Assembly (NCBI RefSeq): GCF_963675165.1
Contig: NC_087380.1
Span: 4,331,803 to 4,395,802 of the forward strand
Origin: Halichondria panicea
Lineage: Eukaryota; Porifera; Demospongiae; Suberitida; Halichondriidae
DNA length: 64,000 nucleotides
Direction of reading: 5' to 3'
In this document: in pieces, positions 1 through 15,000 of the stretch
How the letters are laid out: each line of letters begins with the position of its first letter
Numbering within the stretch: the stretch's first letter is position 1
Notes under the pieces: model-generated
Databases searched by the model: none
What the model was told of the DNA's origin: nothing
What the model saw: the letters and a program-made list of their open reading frames with translations, nothing else
Made by a program: the position numbers and the translations under genes

Positions 1-18
1 ATTCAAAGAGTCCCTCAC

Positions 19-3000
19 CTCTATAGTGAGTCTTGCGACCTCTTCGTCAGTGCTCACCATCTTCACAAGCTCGTGTCTGGTGTCTAGCCCCTCCCCCTCC
101 CCCAGTAGAGGCTCCTCGTCAGCTGCTGCACTCTGGGAGAGTGAAGAATGCTGGCGGGCGGAGATACGGGGAGCAAGGGGCAGGGTGCTCTGATGGTTGC
201 ACAGCAAAAACCTAGGGTAAAAATTGAGCGATAAATTTGAAGACAAACCTCACGAGTTCTATAACATGATATATTATAGGCACATTACATTAAATCACCT
301 ACTCCACAGTGAATAACAATGGAATTACATGTAAGGTTGTCACAGTACACAATAGGATGCTAGGCCATCAGAGAATATATGAGGAACAAGTGTGTATACA
401 TGTACAATGTACATGTACCACAGGCTGCAGGGTAATGTGTACCTTGCTAGGGAGAGGGCAATGGCATAGCAGTCCTGTCGTATGACCAGGTCCAGGTCAC
501 TGGGCAGAGCGTTCTTCTGCAGGACATTGATCACTGACTTGAGTCCACCACTTTCTAGGAAGGTACGTCTGAATATCTGTGTGATGGCGTCCTCAGTCTT
601 GTGAGTAGTTGGGATCAGGCGACTGCTCAACACCTACATGATAAACAACACAGGAAGAATTGTGAAGCCAATTGAACGATGAAATGCAAGTACATGTACT
701 AAAATAATACTGAGCCACATGTATTAGTAAATACAGTTACCGTATAGCGGGAAATTTTCGTGGAGTGCAAAATTTCGCGTTTTTCGAGGGCAGAGTAGTT
801 AACGCGAAAATTAAAACTGGGATAAACTCTCACGCACTAGTATTTCACATGCAAAGCTATTGGTGGGTGTGGTTTCCTGGCATTGAAACACGAATATTAG
901 AACGCATGAAAATTTCTGCTTAGGGCTCTGAAGCCGAATAGCGAAAATTTGCACCCGTGAAAATCCTTAAGGTTACATATTTTTGTGAATACTAATTTCT
1001 ACTATTTCTGAGAATGAGAGTAAACGCAAAAATTTGTACTCGCAGATAATTGGAAAATAACCACTTGCGAGAAATTAGAAACACTACGAATAACATTAAT
1101 TTCACAATAACTTGAGCAGGATTTAGCAGAATTTCATACCAGCAAATTGAGCTAACAGTGAAAACGCAAACAAATCTACCGGTGAAAACATGTCACCTTA
1201 AGGTATTTATAGGCATTGCTGCTTGTTTTACCTCGAGATTATAAAGCAGTTGAGTTGGTGATGTATTTGCTGGGCTGAAATAATTGCTGAGTGCAGCCTG
1301 AGGGGTGGTGGGTGTGGCATGATCCTCCGTAGCCCCCGCCCCCTCAAGCGGGGCATGTGTGAACACATCCATCATCTCTGATACACGATTATCCGTGGGT
1401 ATGAGCATTTGCAATCCTCTCACTGCCTTAGTAACTTCAGGATTGCCTAGGGTACAGAGGTGCTCTAGCTTGCTGAAAACCTCGGTCTGAGTGGCCATGA
1501 TGATTCCAGGAAGGAACTGCTCCTTCTCATGCATCGACTCTTGTCTCAGCTCGTTGCCCTCCTATGAAGAGGTAAAGAAATAATAATCATCATTACACTG
1601 TATGCTTTCACCTTTATTTTTTCTGTACTGCCCTCCATAATAAATGTATTTTAAAGGGGTACACCCCCCCCCCCCAAAGCAAGCTCGATAGTTAGGAGCA
1701 CATACATGTACATGTAATAAAACGAGTACATACAGTGACATCTACATGACTGATGTCCTGCTGGTACATCAGCATTGTCGTTGTTTAGACTTGCAACTAA
1801 CTTCACAACTTTTTTTAGCTGATTGCATTTGTAGGCACACTGTACAGTTGTACATGTACTGTAGTTCTCACCTCAGCCACCTTGCTGTAAGTGTTAGACA
1901 GATTGGACTGGACCTTGGTGGTGAGGACCTGATTATCGGTAAATCCCATTTGATGAACCAGTTTGTTATTGTCACTAGTGTCAAGCCATCGATCCTGTGT
2001 AGCCAGCTGTAGCTGCTCTACCGTAATGTTCAATTTGTGGGCAATCTTCTCTCTGATAGAGAGCATGCTTTCGTTGGAATGAACTTCCAGTGGGATCAGT
2101 AATAACTCATACGAGATTGAGAGGACAAGGGGATGTCCCAGAAATGTGGCTCCGTGGGGTGGGACAGCACGGGGGTAATGGTGGGACTCCTGAGGGAAAA
2201 AAGAGCTTTGTAAATACAAAAACATAGCCAGTGCAAACTACAACTGTAACATTACTAGGCTAGAAACACACCACTATGAGGTTGAGAAAAAAACCTTCTC
2301 TTTACACATTAACAACCAGAAACTATTGCATTCCTTCACCTCGACTGTTGTGATGTATCTCTGAGTGAGAATGAGGAGTCTCTGGATGGCTTGCAGCCTG
2401 AGGGAGAGGCTCATCCTGCCCACCCTTCCCGATCCCGTCTTTCCCTCTTCACAACCTGTCAGCTCCTCCAGACGCTTGAAGCACTCGTCAATGAATCGAC
2501 GATGGAGAGCAACTAAATCCTACCAGGGAGGATTTTAATGATTATTATTAGCATTATCCCTACATAATACGTAACAAATAAATTTGCATGTACTGTATAC
2601 GTATAAGGCCATTTCAAATGAGACTGTAGTTTCCCGTTCTCCACCCACATCCTATTAAAGCGTAAAGCGACCGCATTGATAGCCATTGTCATTACTTTTC
2701 TGAAATTAATTTCAAGCACGTTCTGTATTGAATTGTTTAATTGAAATTCACCGATGATGTCAATTTATAATGATAGTCATGGTAATGAATAACGCTTCCA
2801 CGCCTTTATTTACAGTGACCTAACAGCGTCAGTATGGTACCACTTTCAAGGAGCATTACATATACCAAATAGTAATAGTACCCTAAGTAGAACCACAATG
2901 GATATGGTTTCGGGTGTGCTGTCTGGCTTTGGTAATTATCCTACAACATTCCACGGTGGAATCCCCTCTTGAGCAATGCCAAATAAGGTCACGATAATTG

Positions 3001-6000
3001 TTGATCTATTGTACACGTGAGCAGGAGTGCATGAATGCACTCCTGACGTGAGGTATACGAGCATCAATTGATCAGAATCACCTCTGCTGTTAATACCATA
3101 TAATGGCTATAGAAGAATACAGTACACTGGGAGCAAACGCTTTCCGTAAGCACTACGATAAACTAGTGAAATCGATCCAAGAACCAGATCTGCCTGTGTT
3201 AGGAGCTAAGTTCTTCAGTCGTCAGATCATTTCTCAGGAAACAATGGAAATGGTAGGAAATGTGGCCACCTCAAGAACCGTCAGAGGGTCAAAACTGATA
3301 CTAGCTGTGATGGCTCACCTGGAAGTACATCCAGACAAGTTTGAGGTAGCCTTGGACGTCTTCAGAGAAGAGCTAGTGTACACAGAACTGGCTGATCTGA
3401 TCAAACAATCTTACGGTGAGCACATCTACCTACAATAGCCAATCTATCGAATGTCTGTACTATGCTATTATAACATAGAGTCTAGATAGTCTGATCTCCT
3501 TATGCAGCTAAATAATGTCCCTATACAGGTTTGTCTACTGATTCAACGAGAGTCCAAGCCACAACAGCTCTAAGTAAGTATGCCTCCTACCTGAGAAAAG
3601 TGTACCTCCGATCCAAGCTTCCAGCGAGAGGAAAATGGCCCCCTTCTCCATGTAAAAAGATAATTAAGTTGGCTGCCATCGAAAAAAAAGAGTTAATCGC
3701 AACAGGGAAGCTAATCAGACCCGAATCAGTCGATGAGTACATGATGAACAATAGCATGATGCCAATTTCAATGGAAGATCTTCTCCTAGAGAAAAACACG
3801 TCACCTCCCAAATTAGTCGTCGTTCAAGGGGTCCCAGGAATAGGCAAGTCGACTTTTGCATGGAAGATTTGTAGGAAGTGGGCTAAAGGGAAGATCTACC
3901 AGAAATATAAAGTTGTTGTTTTGTTGCGAATGCGGGACACAAGAGTGAGAGAGGCGCGAACACTGAGTGATGTATTCGGCTGTCTTAACCCACACGACAA
4001 AGAGCTTGCAGAAAGCACCGCCAACGAAGTTGCTAAAAATGGAGGCAAGGGTGTGTTGTTTCTGTTCGAAGGACTTGACGAGTTTCCTTCTACCCTCCTC
4101 CAAGATGAGCAGTCTTTGCTTGTAGAAATCCTCCAAGGCTTGTCCTTGCCTGAAGTAACTGTTCTACTAACGAGTAGGCCCTGGGCTGTGCAAAAGTTGG
4201 TCGAAAGTTGCGGAGAACAAATTTCACTAATAGTCGAGATTTTGGGTTTCACAAAAGAAGATATTATGAGGTACATATCATATGCTTTTGATGACGAGGA
4301 AAAGGCCGAATTTTTAGGGTACCTCCACTCTCACCCTCAACTTGAGTCCATCATGCACATCCCACTGAATGCTGCCTTTGTTGTTCAGATCTACAAGCAA
4401 TTCAAACGCTCCCAGCAAGTTGTTCCTCACACATTGACTCAACTCTATACAGCTCTCGTTAAAGGCCTTTTATTGCGTCACTTGAAGTCTAGCATGCCCG
4501 ATTTCCAGTTAATCACAATGGACAGCTTACCCGAGCCAATAAAATCTCAATTCCAGCAGCTATGCCAGCTAGCTTTCATGAGCTTCACCAAGCTAACTGT
4601 TCCAGTTACATTCACTGATTCAGAAGCAGCTATGTACGGGTGTTTTGATTCTCTTGGTCTCATGCAGTCCTCTGCCAATCTCTCAATTGACACTGGAACC
4701 ACTGTCACACACAGCTTTCTCCACTTCACAATTCAAGAGTTCCTCGCAGCTTACCATCTCTCTAAGGAACCAGAGCAAGTACGAGCACTGTTCGTGGAGG
4801 TTCACCAACAAGATCCTCAATTTGAAGTACTTATCAAATTTTTGATTGGTTTAAGCAATGGAGTTGTGTTATGGATGGCCGGTGTACTTAATTCAACACA
4901 TGTACAGTGGCTATACGAGTCACAATCACCCAAATATGTGTGTAAGTGTCTTGGAAATGGAGTAGTGTTATATGATTTGAAGGATCAAACACAATTTGAC
5001 CTACACGCATTGACGTACTGCATATGCCACAGCAATTGCAAATGGAAACTAGCAGTTGATATGTCTAAACTGACTACAGTGGTTTCTATTGACAACGAAA
5101 GATACACTGGGAAAATGTTGCAGCTACTCATTCATCGAGCATCATCATTTGGTTTGAAATTACTATTTTCACTTCCTAAGCAACTATTCTCAAGCTTATA
5201 CTATCTTTGGGTACAGGGAAATGATTGCTCATACTCTATTCTAGCAGATTTGATACAAGGAGGAATAATGGCACAATTAAAAATACTTTGCGTGTATGAG
5301 CTAAATTCTGCAAACATTCTTGAAATAACAAATGCTGTTGAAACATCATGCCGACACTTAACCAACCTCACACTTTGTAGCACTACCTTTGACCCATCCA
5401 ACATACTCCCACTTTGTGCATACATTAGTTCTCGTACAAAATTGTCAGCTCTTGTACTTTTCGAAAATTCTTTTGCTAGGAACAGTTTACAGATTCTAAT
5501 CAGTGCTATTCCCTGTTCAAAGTCCCTCACTACTCTCCAAGTGACAAACTGTAATGTATCTGCACCAGACATGGAAATGCTATCTGTTGCACTTTCTAAT
5601 TCAAGTGTACACACCCTCTATATTACGATCTGCTCATTGAATAATGACACAGTGGAAGCTCTAGTATGTGGATTGGAAAACAAGTCAAAACTTCGAAAAT
5701 TGAGCCTCTACGAAAACTGTATCGGTAAAGAAGGCGCAGTTGCCTTGTCCACAGCAGTTATTGAGAACATATCCTTGAAAACACTGAATGTTGTTGGTAA
5801 CGAAGCAATAGGAACTGAAGGAGCTATGACATTGATAAATGCATTAGAATATAATACATCTCTGGAAACATTGTATCTCCCCGCATCCTGTGAGCCAATT
5901 GAGTATCAATCGTTCCTAATGAAAGACATACGAAAAAGTAATAGGGTATCATTTCATGAAAGTGACCCGGATTACATGACTAGTATGTACATGTAGCTAG

Positions 6001-9000
6001 TGTTCTGTTTAAGTATGGCTACACATGTAGAGGCTATGATTATAACTGACAATGAAAGTCTACATGTACATGTATATTCATATGGTTCGTTATGTGAAGT
6101 CAAACTAGTGACCTAAAACTTAAGGTTAAGATGCAGTGTTTGCTCATAAATTATTATTCATGAGTTTTTATTTTTTGTTTTTGTGAGAAAGGAAGATATT
6201 GTTTCTATTATTTTATGTGTCTATACTGTTGTACTATACTCATAAGTAACTATTACAGTGCTTGCTAGCTATCAGTACGCTAACTAGATGGCAAAAAATT
6301 TACCACAAAGATCGTGTGGTCACTGCCGATTTTAGTCGTCAAATATTAGACAAAGAAAGACTCTAACAAGAACTAAACAGTGACCAACCAGCAGTATATG
6401 ATATTCCTGAGGGCGGCTCGAAGAGTTCTTGCTCCTATCTATCTACAAACTGAAGAAAAATGCCATAGTTTACTAGCTAGTCGGCTATTTTTCCATATTG
6501 GCAAAGAGCATGCAATATCTAGCATATAAAATGACAACTAGTGTATACAGTCAAGACAAGCTTGATTTACTACTGATAATTACTGCGTGGGCGAACACTG
6601 CATCGTAACCTTAAAAAAGGGGCAGTATGTGTTAGCACAGTTAATTATACAGCATTTTTAGCACAAGTCTAAAATGTTCTCCAATTGAGCACCAAGTAAT
6701 TTTTTTCTGGCACATAGGATATTAGAATAGAATTACAACACAGCCTGAAATCGAGGCTATACATTTACAATTGATCTAATTTTTGATCTATTTTACTTTA
6801 CGTTCTTACGCTAAGCGCCGCATTGACGCCTCTTAGAAAAAAGACGGCAGTAGTAGCTACAAGGAAATAATTATATCCTGATGTAAAACCCATTATGTGG
6901 CAGTACCTTCTTTAGTTTTTGGCTGAGTCCCTGGTAGCTGACTTGCAGTATGTTCTGAATGAGCTCATCAGCAATGCCAGTATCCCCAACCTCCAGAGCC
7001 GCCTGTTAGGGAGAGTACATAATGTGCTTATGTACGGTATAACGACATGTATGTATATCAATCCAGAGTAAAAATACATTAATTATAGTTAGTAATAATT
7101 ATTATCAATTTGTCACTCTGAACATGCTGAGAATGTGACTTACAGTCAAAACTAACTACAATGTACATGTACACTGACAGTACGTATTATAATGATAATC
7201 TGTAATCCAGTTTTTGGACACAACTGTACAAAATTGACTCACTCTCCAAATGTAGTCTATCCCAGTCAGTTCAGGGTTCTCCACCAGCTGTGGAAAAACA
7301 ACATCTGTCAACTATATACATGTACATGCACGTGTACATTGTAGAAATAAATGTACTGTACAAATTAATGTTTTGTATATACAGTGCACCCACCAGACTC
7401 TGATAAGAGGAGGTCATTCGCTTGAGCTTCTTCTCAAACAAGTTGATAGTTTCAAAAAAGTTCCTGAGGCAGTTGTAACCTGGTTTGTCCAGTTTATCTG
7501 GGTCAACCTTGAGCACACGTGTGTTGAACATTAGCACCTGGGTCTCGTGCTCCAGATCGCTCATCCCGTTGTCAAACCATTTGAATGCCAGCTGTCAAAG
7601 GGATACGTGCGTGTGTGTGTGTTGTGGGTTCTATTTACAGTGTACACTGTACAATGTATGTATCAGTCGATAAACAAAGTCTCAGAAACAAGATTCTACA
7701 TAAGTCAGTCACCCAAAATACAACAGTCAACACATCTCATAATTTATGACACTGGTCCATTGTGTATGCACACTGAACTCACAACGAACTATCAATAAGT
7801 CATTCATGTAACGTACAGCGTACTAACTGTATGCATGCACATACATTTATTATCCTCAAGTTTATCAACTGTAACAGGCACACGTAAGACCATTATGTAC
7901 ACCTGGCGTTTTCTGCCAGTTTATTCCCTTCACAATCATGTCCATGTACCACATACATGTACATTGCATCAAAAATATGGACACACAATGCAAAGCTGTC
8001 GCTGGTCCCATGCACACACTCACTGTTCTATCGGCTGGGCAAGTGTCTGGAGCACTTATGAGAGTGTCCCACACATCAATGGCTCTCTTGACAGGAAGGT
8101 ACAGGGCACCTTCTTGCAGCAGGAAGGCCATGAACTTGAGATGGATTTCAATACACTGCACATTAAAGTCAGTAGAAATACATGTACATATCTGTAGTTC
8201 AATTCCTGAATTCGTTCCACACACTACACCAATAGGCATGCAAGACAAGGATACTGTACATAGAATTTACAGGCAAGTACATGCATGTTCATCTAATACA
8301 ACTCTTAGTACATAATTATTGTACAGTAATAGGTAATACACAAAGATTCCACAAAAGGTGACATCACATCAGTTCCCAACGAAACAAACACACACACACA
8401 CACTGTACCTCTAAGTGGGTATACCGGCCATCAATGAGCGTGGTACCAGCTGGAGTGGGGTGGGGGAAAGGATTAAGAGTTGCTGAATGTCATGGCATTG
8501 GGGGAAATATTTACCAAGGGTTTCTTCATCCTGAGTGCAGTCCTGGACAGCTCGTGAGTGACACTTGATCAGGCTACCGGAGGTGAGTCTCAGGAGGTCG
8601 TACTGTTTCTGAAACTCTGCTATCTGGTGCTGGGAATGAATAAACATGATCTAGTTTGACCAGAGGTCCTGTGCAACACACACACACACATACACACACT
8701 GCTACACTGCTGCACTAGCACTACACCTGTTCATGCATGTACCTGATCTTTTTGACCATATCCAGTTCTGAAGAAGCCCTTGGCAAATCTGTGCAGCTGA
8801 CGGAAGGCGGACACAACCCACACACCCTGAGTAAACAATAATTATATTGATATGAATGGTACAAAAGTGTTCATGAACCTCATTACATCGTAGCAATCAT
8901 TACATCGTAGCAATGATTTGCAGCATTATTTGTTGGGGGGGAGCCGAAAAGGTCCAACTACATGTAGTCTACATGTAGAACAATTCTGTAGTGCAAATCA

Positions 9001-12000
9001 ATCTACATCACATGTAACTAGTAGAAGTACGTAGGAGGTTGGGTAATAGCCTAAGGGAATAATGATTATCAATTTTCAGTACTGCAAATTGAAACTGGGG
9101 TACGAAAAGGAGTCACCGTATCATAAAATTACCCGAAGCCTACCTTCCGTATGTCCTCTACACACTTATTGATGTAGGTCCTCTTCTCTGTCTCCTTGGT
9201 ATGGGTGGAGTCAATAAGGATTGAGGCGTGGCTTTCCAGTGCTAGCTCCACCATCTCACGGCTCAATTGGGGGAGGTGGGCCAGACGCCAGAGCAGATCT
9301 AGGATCTAGGGGAAGGGAGGAGAAAAGTTGAAGACGTGGAACCATCGATATATTATAAACTGTACATGGACGCGTTCTTTGTACACGGTGTATAATGCTG
9401 GTCAAGTATAGTTTAAGAAGCAAACATTATTCACAGTGTACATGTACTGTACATGTATACAATACGGTAATTTCCATAGTAACAAGGGCTTTACCAACAG
9501 TATCGTCATGTACATGTGCAGTTAGTTGGCACAGAATGGCCAGCACTGACCTTGGTGGCTGTCTTTCCCTGCCGATCATCTTTCCCAATCTTGCCAATGA
9601 GTTCAAGCAGCTTCTCTCTGTACCTGTCCGAGGCTGATTCCCAACTCTGTTGGTGGAGAATAAGACAACAAGGCTACTAAATAGTGTTCAATGGCTATAA
9701 AGCAGCACGTACATGACATGTATACACTACACTGCACGCTGGAGTATGTACAATGTACCTGCTGAATGAGTTGGAAGATGTGGTCCAGATGGGCAGGGCC
9801 AGACCTGGAAGCCGCTGCTGCCAGGATGCCATGGACATTTTCTACCTACAGAGCATACATGTACGTAAACAATAAACCCCTTAAAAGCTCCATTTACTTA
9901 CTACCATCAGAACAAAGTTCATGTTAAAATAACAAATCAGCTCAGGCGATCATCACATACATTCCCCTGCTCCCACACACCTGGACAGGGTTCTTGTCAA
10001 CCTGCATCTCCCACATGGTGGTCAGCTCGTCCACAGAGAGTTTGGGTCCAAGGAACTCAACAATGGACTTGAGCTTGTCACAGTACTGGGACTGGTGGAG
10101 GTTACCTGGACATAAGAAGGGCAGTAAAAGATACACTGTATGTATTACCTGATCAATGTATACGTACACTGTAATTGAGGGTACTCGCACAGCAAGCTAA
10201 GCTAAGTAGTACCCACGCCCTTGGTAGTACAGTGTACATGCATGTATACAATACGATACATGTACATGTACACTGTACAATTCATGCAGAGGTGACTGTG
10301 CCCACTGTACATCTACACACAATTGCTCATGAAATTCAGCCAAAAATAATCCATTCCAAACGTACACTGCTGCGTGCAGGTTTTGAAACATCTAGTGAGG
10401 GACGGCTATGCGGCTTAACTACATGTATATCGAACCATTTGAAGGATGTACGACACAGTACATGCACTGTATTTGTACACGTAGGTACACTAAATCTAAC
10501 TTGCTACATGCATTCGTGTTTCCATGTACGCGTATAACTAACCTCCCAGTGCTATAGAGAGCACTTTGTTCTCCACAAGCCAGTCAGCAATTCTGTCAGC
10601 CGGTATGGGACTACGAACACCACGAGCAGCTGCCTGGTATGGCTCATCAGTCAATCGAACCACTTCCTTTAAAGCATTCATCTTGGCATTGAAGTGAGCA
10701 ATGTTCAACATCCGTATAGTGGTCTCCAGACGAATGTTATCAATGGTGGTGACCATTTCCAACAAGTTGCAGCGTAGCAGGAGAGTTTTCAGAGACTTTA
10801 GGAGGTCTGAGACACAACCAACCTCTTTGTTTTTAAGGGAATCGTCGGTGAGGCTGTGAACAAACTTGATTGCTCTGACAATGCTCTTAGAGAGAAGAAC
10901 CTTGAGGAAGGTAGGGTTTATGTAGTCTTCACACACACTGAGCGGCAGGAAGAGGCCTGTCAGCTCCTAAGTGTGTGTGTATGTGTGAGGGGGGCACTTG
11001 GTTTAGAAGTTTACGGGCACTAGATATAGGTGCATCATATGACAGAAGTATGCACATTAATTTTGACAATAGCAAATCGTATAGTGCTGCACAAGGTACA
11101 AAGTTAGGGTGAATTTACAACTCGCAAACAATATTCTAGAGCCAAAAAAGGCTTGACAAAATTTACACTACACGTACATTTACATGCATGCACATGTAAC
11201 ATGTATACAAAACACGATCAAAATGTTTCCTATACAATATCAGTGAAGGGAGAGCTCAGAGACATCCAAGTTGGATCCACTCACCTGTAGTGTGATCTCT
11301 TCTGTGTTTTCAATGATGTCCCTAATAGCCTCCACTCCACCGTGTTGAGTAAACTAGCAGAATAAAGAAAGGCTGATTTGATCATCGTTTACAGCAGATA
11401 TCATTACCTAGCAATAAACACTTGTGCTGTACCGAGCTTACATGATATGCACGTGTGTGTGTGCATGTAGACATCACTTTAATACACACTCACAATGTTA
11501 AGGATATCCACGAGCCATCCCTTGGGGTCCTTGTGAGTGTGGAAGTTGGGCATGAGTGCAAAGATCCCATCCTCCCCTAGCACTCTCTTCCATCGACTTG
11601 GATCACTCCGCTTGTTCCTCATTTTCACATGGAAGTTGGCATCAGCATTGAACACCTGGGTGGGCGGGAGGTACATGTAGGTACACAGAGCATATTATAA
11701 CATTCGCCCTTTACCGATCCATCTGTGGCAAGTGTCAATTGCAACAGTGAAACCAGCAGTTATTCTATAAAACCATGCAGGAGTGCATGAATATTCATAC
11801 ACTCCTGATAGAACACTGGAATGATGAATACTAGCAAATACAATACTGGCCGGGACATAATTATCATAATTATGACAAGGAATATTTCATACCATTGCCA
11901 GTACGTCTAGCAGCACAACTGGAATGGGTGGCTGCTTTAGTCTCTCAGCTACCATCTCCATCAGTATCCGCAGCATGTCATAGATACCATCCATGATGGA

Positions 12001-15000
12001 TTGGTCCCATCGGAAAACTGCTTCATGGGTCACCAGCTGAGAGTAGAGAGGACGTAAATATCATGTTAACCGCACGTATTTGTACAGTATCACAGTAAGT
12101 ATTTGGGGCTTATATGTACATGTACATGGAATGTTAAGAAATCTAATGCAACAAACGCCTTGTCGTACCAAATCTAGCCAAGTGACTAGAAATTAACAAC
12201 CATGATTTGCTGAGTAAGTATATAGAGCTCCTAAGCTACTACTCATATGTTTGAGGAACAAAAAAATTATGGTCGCATGACTGGGATTTCTGATTAGGTT
12301 CACGCTTGTCGTACCTGCTCTGGCTTATATTAATCGGGTGATACTGTACATCTACACTGTAGATTTTAAGCAATACCCAAAATATAGTTATACCTTCTGG
12401 AATGAGTCGTACACAGTTCTCTCTAAGAACTTCTTGCAGTTCTCATCGCTCTCAGCCAAACCAGCACCTGGAAACACACACACATGTATGGGTGGAGAAT
12501 CCACTATAAAGCTGCAACTGTAATAACACTGTAGTGCTAGAAATTTATGCGTGATACAAACTAATGCTATTTACAGTATGCGAGTGCCTGCCCTATCGCA
12601 TAAATTTGCATCACACGATTATTTGACCTGCACAATATTCATTATACCTCGGTGCGCATGCGGAAGCGAGGTATACGGTAGTGTGTTTGTGTGTCTGTAG
12701 ACTATTTCAGCTGCTCAAGGATCAATGAAGTGCAAGTAAGAGTTTCTATATAGGCTTCTAGTCATGTTTTCTTGGTTTGCAATGGTTGGATTTGCAAAAT
12801 AAAGCTTCGTTCTTGAGTTATGCCTAGTTTTGCTTACTTGGAATGCCATTGCAGCCTTTTCAGAAGAGTCTGTAGCAAAATTTGTTCACCGAGTGTTGCT
12901 ACTCTACTTAGTAGTTAGCTCTGCACTAGAATGCTAGCTGCAGAGTGAGAAGAGAGCTGCAAGGCTCTGCTGACTTTCCATTAATTTTAGACTTGAACTT
13001 TTGGTATCAATCGTTTTTAACAACAATCATGGTCGATCATTACCCACTATTTGAGTTTTCCGCATGCAGCAAAATTATAAACAATGTGTGTATAAAAGCT
13101 AGCTATATGTTATTTTTATACCACACTTACGTCACCACAAATTGATCTCATTGGTCAACAGCTGTAGGATATATAGAATATTAGCATACAGCCCCAGGCA
13201 TGCACAGTTTTTCAAGTTGTTTTTTAGTTTTTTATTTGTTCAAGAAAGTAAGTAAAGAGAAAAGAGCCATGCTTGACGGTACTAAGACTCAAAGCGACGG
13301 CAGAAACACGGAAGGTGCTCTCCAACAAGATGGCTAAGCTTCCATGGGTCCATGGGCGCGGTTTAGATACATTTTATCCAAGAAGAGCTTGCAACTCCAG
13401 TAAGGGACGTCGAATGGTCAACGCTTGGACCAAGGAAGCTCTTGAGCATCTGTAGGAGTCAACATGTTGCTCAACTAGCTCTTTGACGGCTGCAAAATCC
13501 GGCATAGTCTTGTTCTTTTTTGCAGTCTGCATCGTGATTGAATTGTTGCTAGGGGGAGGTCCTTTTATAGTGCTGCGGTCACGTGGTATAAGTCAGATAT
13601 GCCACATCTACTCAGAGGATATGCACCCTATATATCCTCCGCTACTGTGGTTACTCCGAGGCGGAGCCGAGGGGTATGGGTGCATATCCTCCTCTTATAT
13701 CCTATACGTAGCTTTGGCACCTCCACCGAGGCATCAGCACTTGCAGTGCTTTCATTGAAATTACGTCGTTTAATCGAATAAGATTAATCGCTAATCTTTT
13801 TGTAGCCTTAAAATTAGCCACAACTATTTCTAGCACTACGGTACGTAAATCACCCTTGCATATCGCAAAATGTAGCATTAAAAGCAAAATTGTTCCCAAG
13901 ATAAGTACTATACATTGAGTGGAGGCCAAAATACCTACTTTTTTACATGTAGACACTGGAATACACTCGTGTTCGTAATTACGAACACGAGTGTATTCTA
14001 CAAATTTGTATATACATGTAGAACTGTACACTTTACATGTACATGTACATGTACCTACTCTGTCACAAGCAATAGATGTAAATTACGGATCACGCTACAG
14101 AAACACACCCTCTCTGATCATCTTGATGGTGGCCACCATACATATGGCCAGACTCTCATCTCTCTTGTACGGAATGGACCACTGGTCCGTGTGAACTCTG
14201 CCCTCAAGCTCGTAAAAATGGGTCAGAGGGAACTCAATGTTAGAGGTGGTTGCCTGATCGACGGCTGTCTCCTCTCCAGTGGGTGTGGTCTCTTCCTCGT
14301 TGCTAGGGGAAACTAGGGGAGGAGGCTGGTCCTCAGACATGTCCTGCCATTAAGAACACATGACAAACTCTTAATTCATATAATTATGTAGGAATTTAAT
14401 TTAGACTTTTAGCAATCGGACATGACTACTGTATCAGCATACTTACAGGTACAGTACATGTAGATGTACGTGAAATAATTATGTTACCGTATATCTTCTA
14501 ATTTATCGGACGGCAAAAAATAATTATTTTGGAAATTGTCCAGGTATAATTGGAACAGATTTTTATAGAGCATGCGAAGTGTCCAGAATAATTAGAACAA
14601 GCAAGCAGCTGCATGCGAGCTAGCTAAGTTTAATAGAACAGGGTACGACTGAATAGTTGCACTAGCTATCTAAAACTAGCTACTCAAAGCTATCCAACTG
14701 CAGCACTCTAAGTCTTACTTGCCGTCTATATATGAATGTAACTCAACTTTTCAAGGTATTGTCCGGATATTTGTAATATTAAAGTACTGGAGTGTCCGTT
14801 GTATTAGAACAACGAAAATTGCCCAAAAGAGTGTCCGGGTAATTAAAAGTGTCCGATAAATTAGAAGATATACGGTAATTATAATAATATACTCACCGAG
14901 ATGTCTCCCTGGTTGTCTTGGACTATATCCTCATAGCGTGGAGGGGGTCCCTCAGGCCGTGGTTGCTCAGGTGTGGGGAATTCCCTTAACTACAAGGAGT

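Larger units (their letters stand above)
2520..6906 (-). other. Large USP24 intron hosting an antisense NLR gene
   Basis: The intron lies between the USP24 exon encoding an AALEVGDTGIADELI start (6907-7002) and the exon encoding DLVALHRRFIDECF (2340-2519). At 4.4 kb it is the longest USP24 intron in the window; most others are 0.1-0.6 kb. It contains the whole two-exon NLR gene on the opposite strand (3103-5996). The flanks 2520-3102 and 5997-6906 show no further coding potential; 5997-6906 is AT-rich with no gene that I can support. Confidence 0.85.

Noticed and set aside
33-215. Plus-strand open frame at the left edge
   Set aside because: It is the complement of the USP24 exon at 19-211, whose splice phase and sequence match the family.
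13273-13455. 60-codon open frame in a USP24 intron
   Set aside because: No family resemblance, no splice context, embedded in repeat-like DNA.
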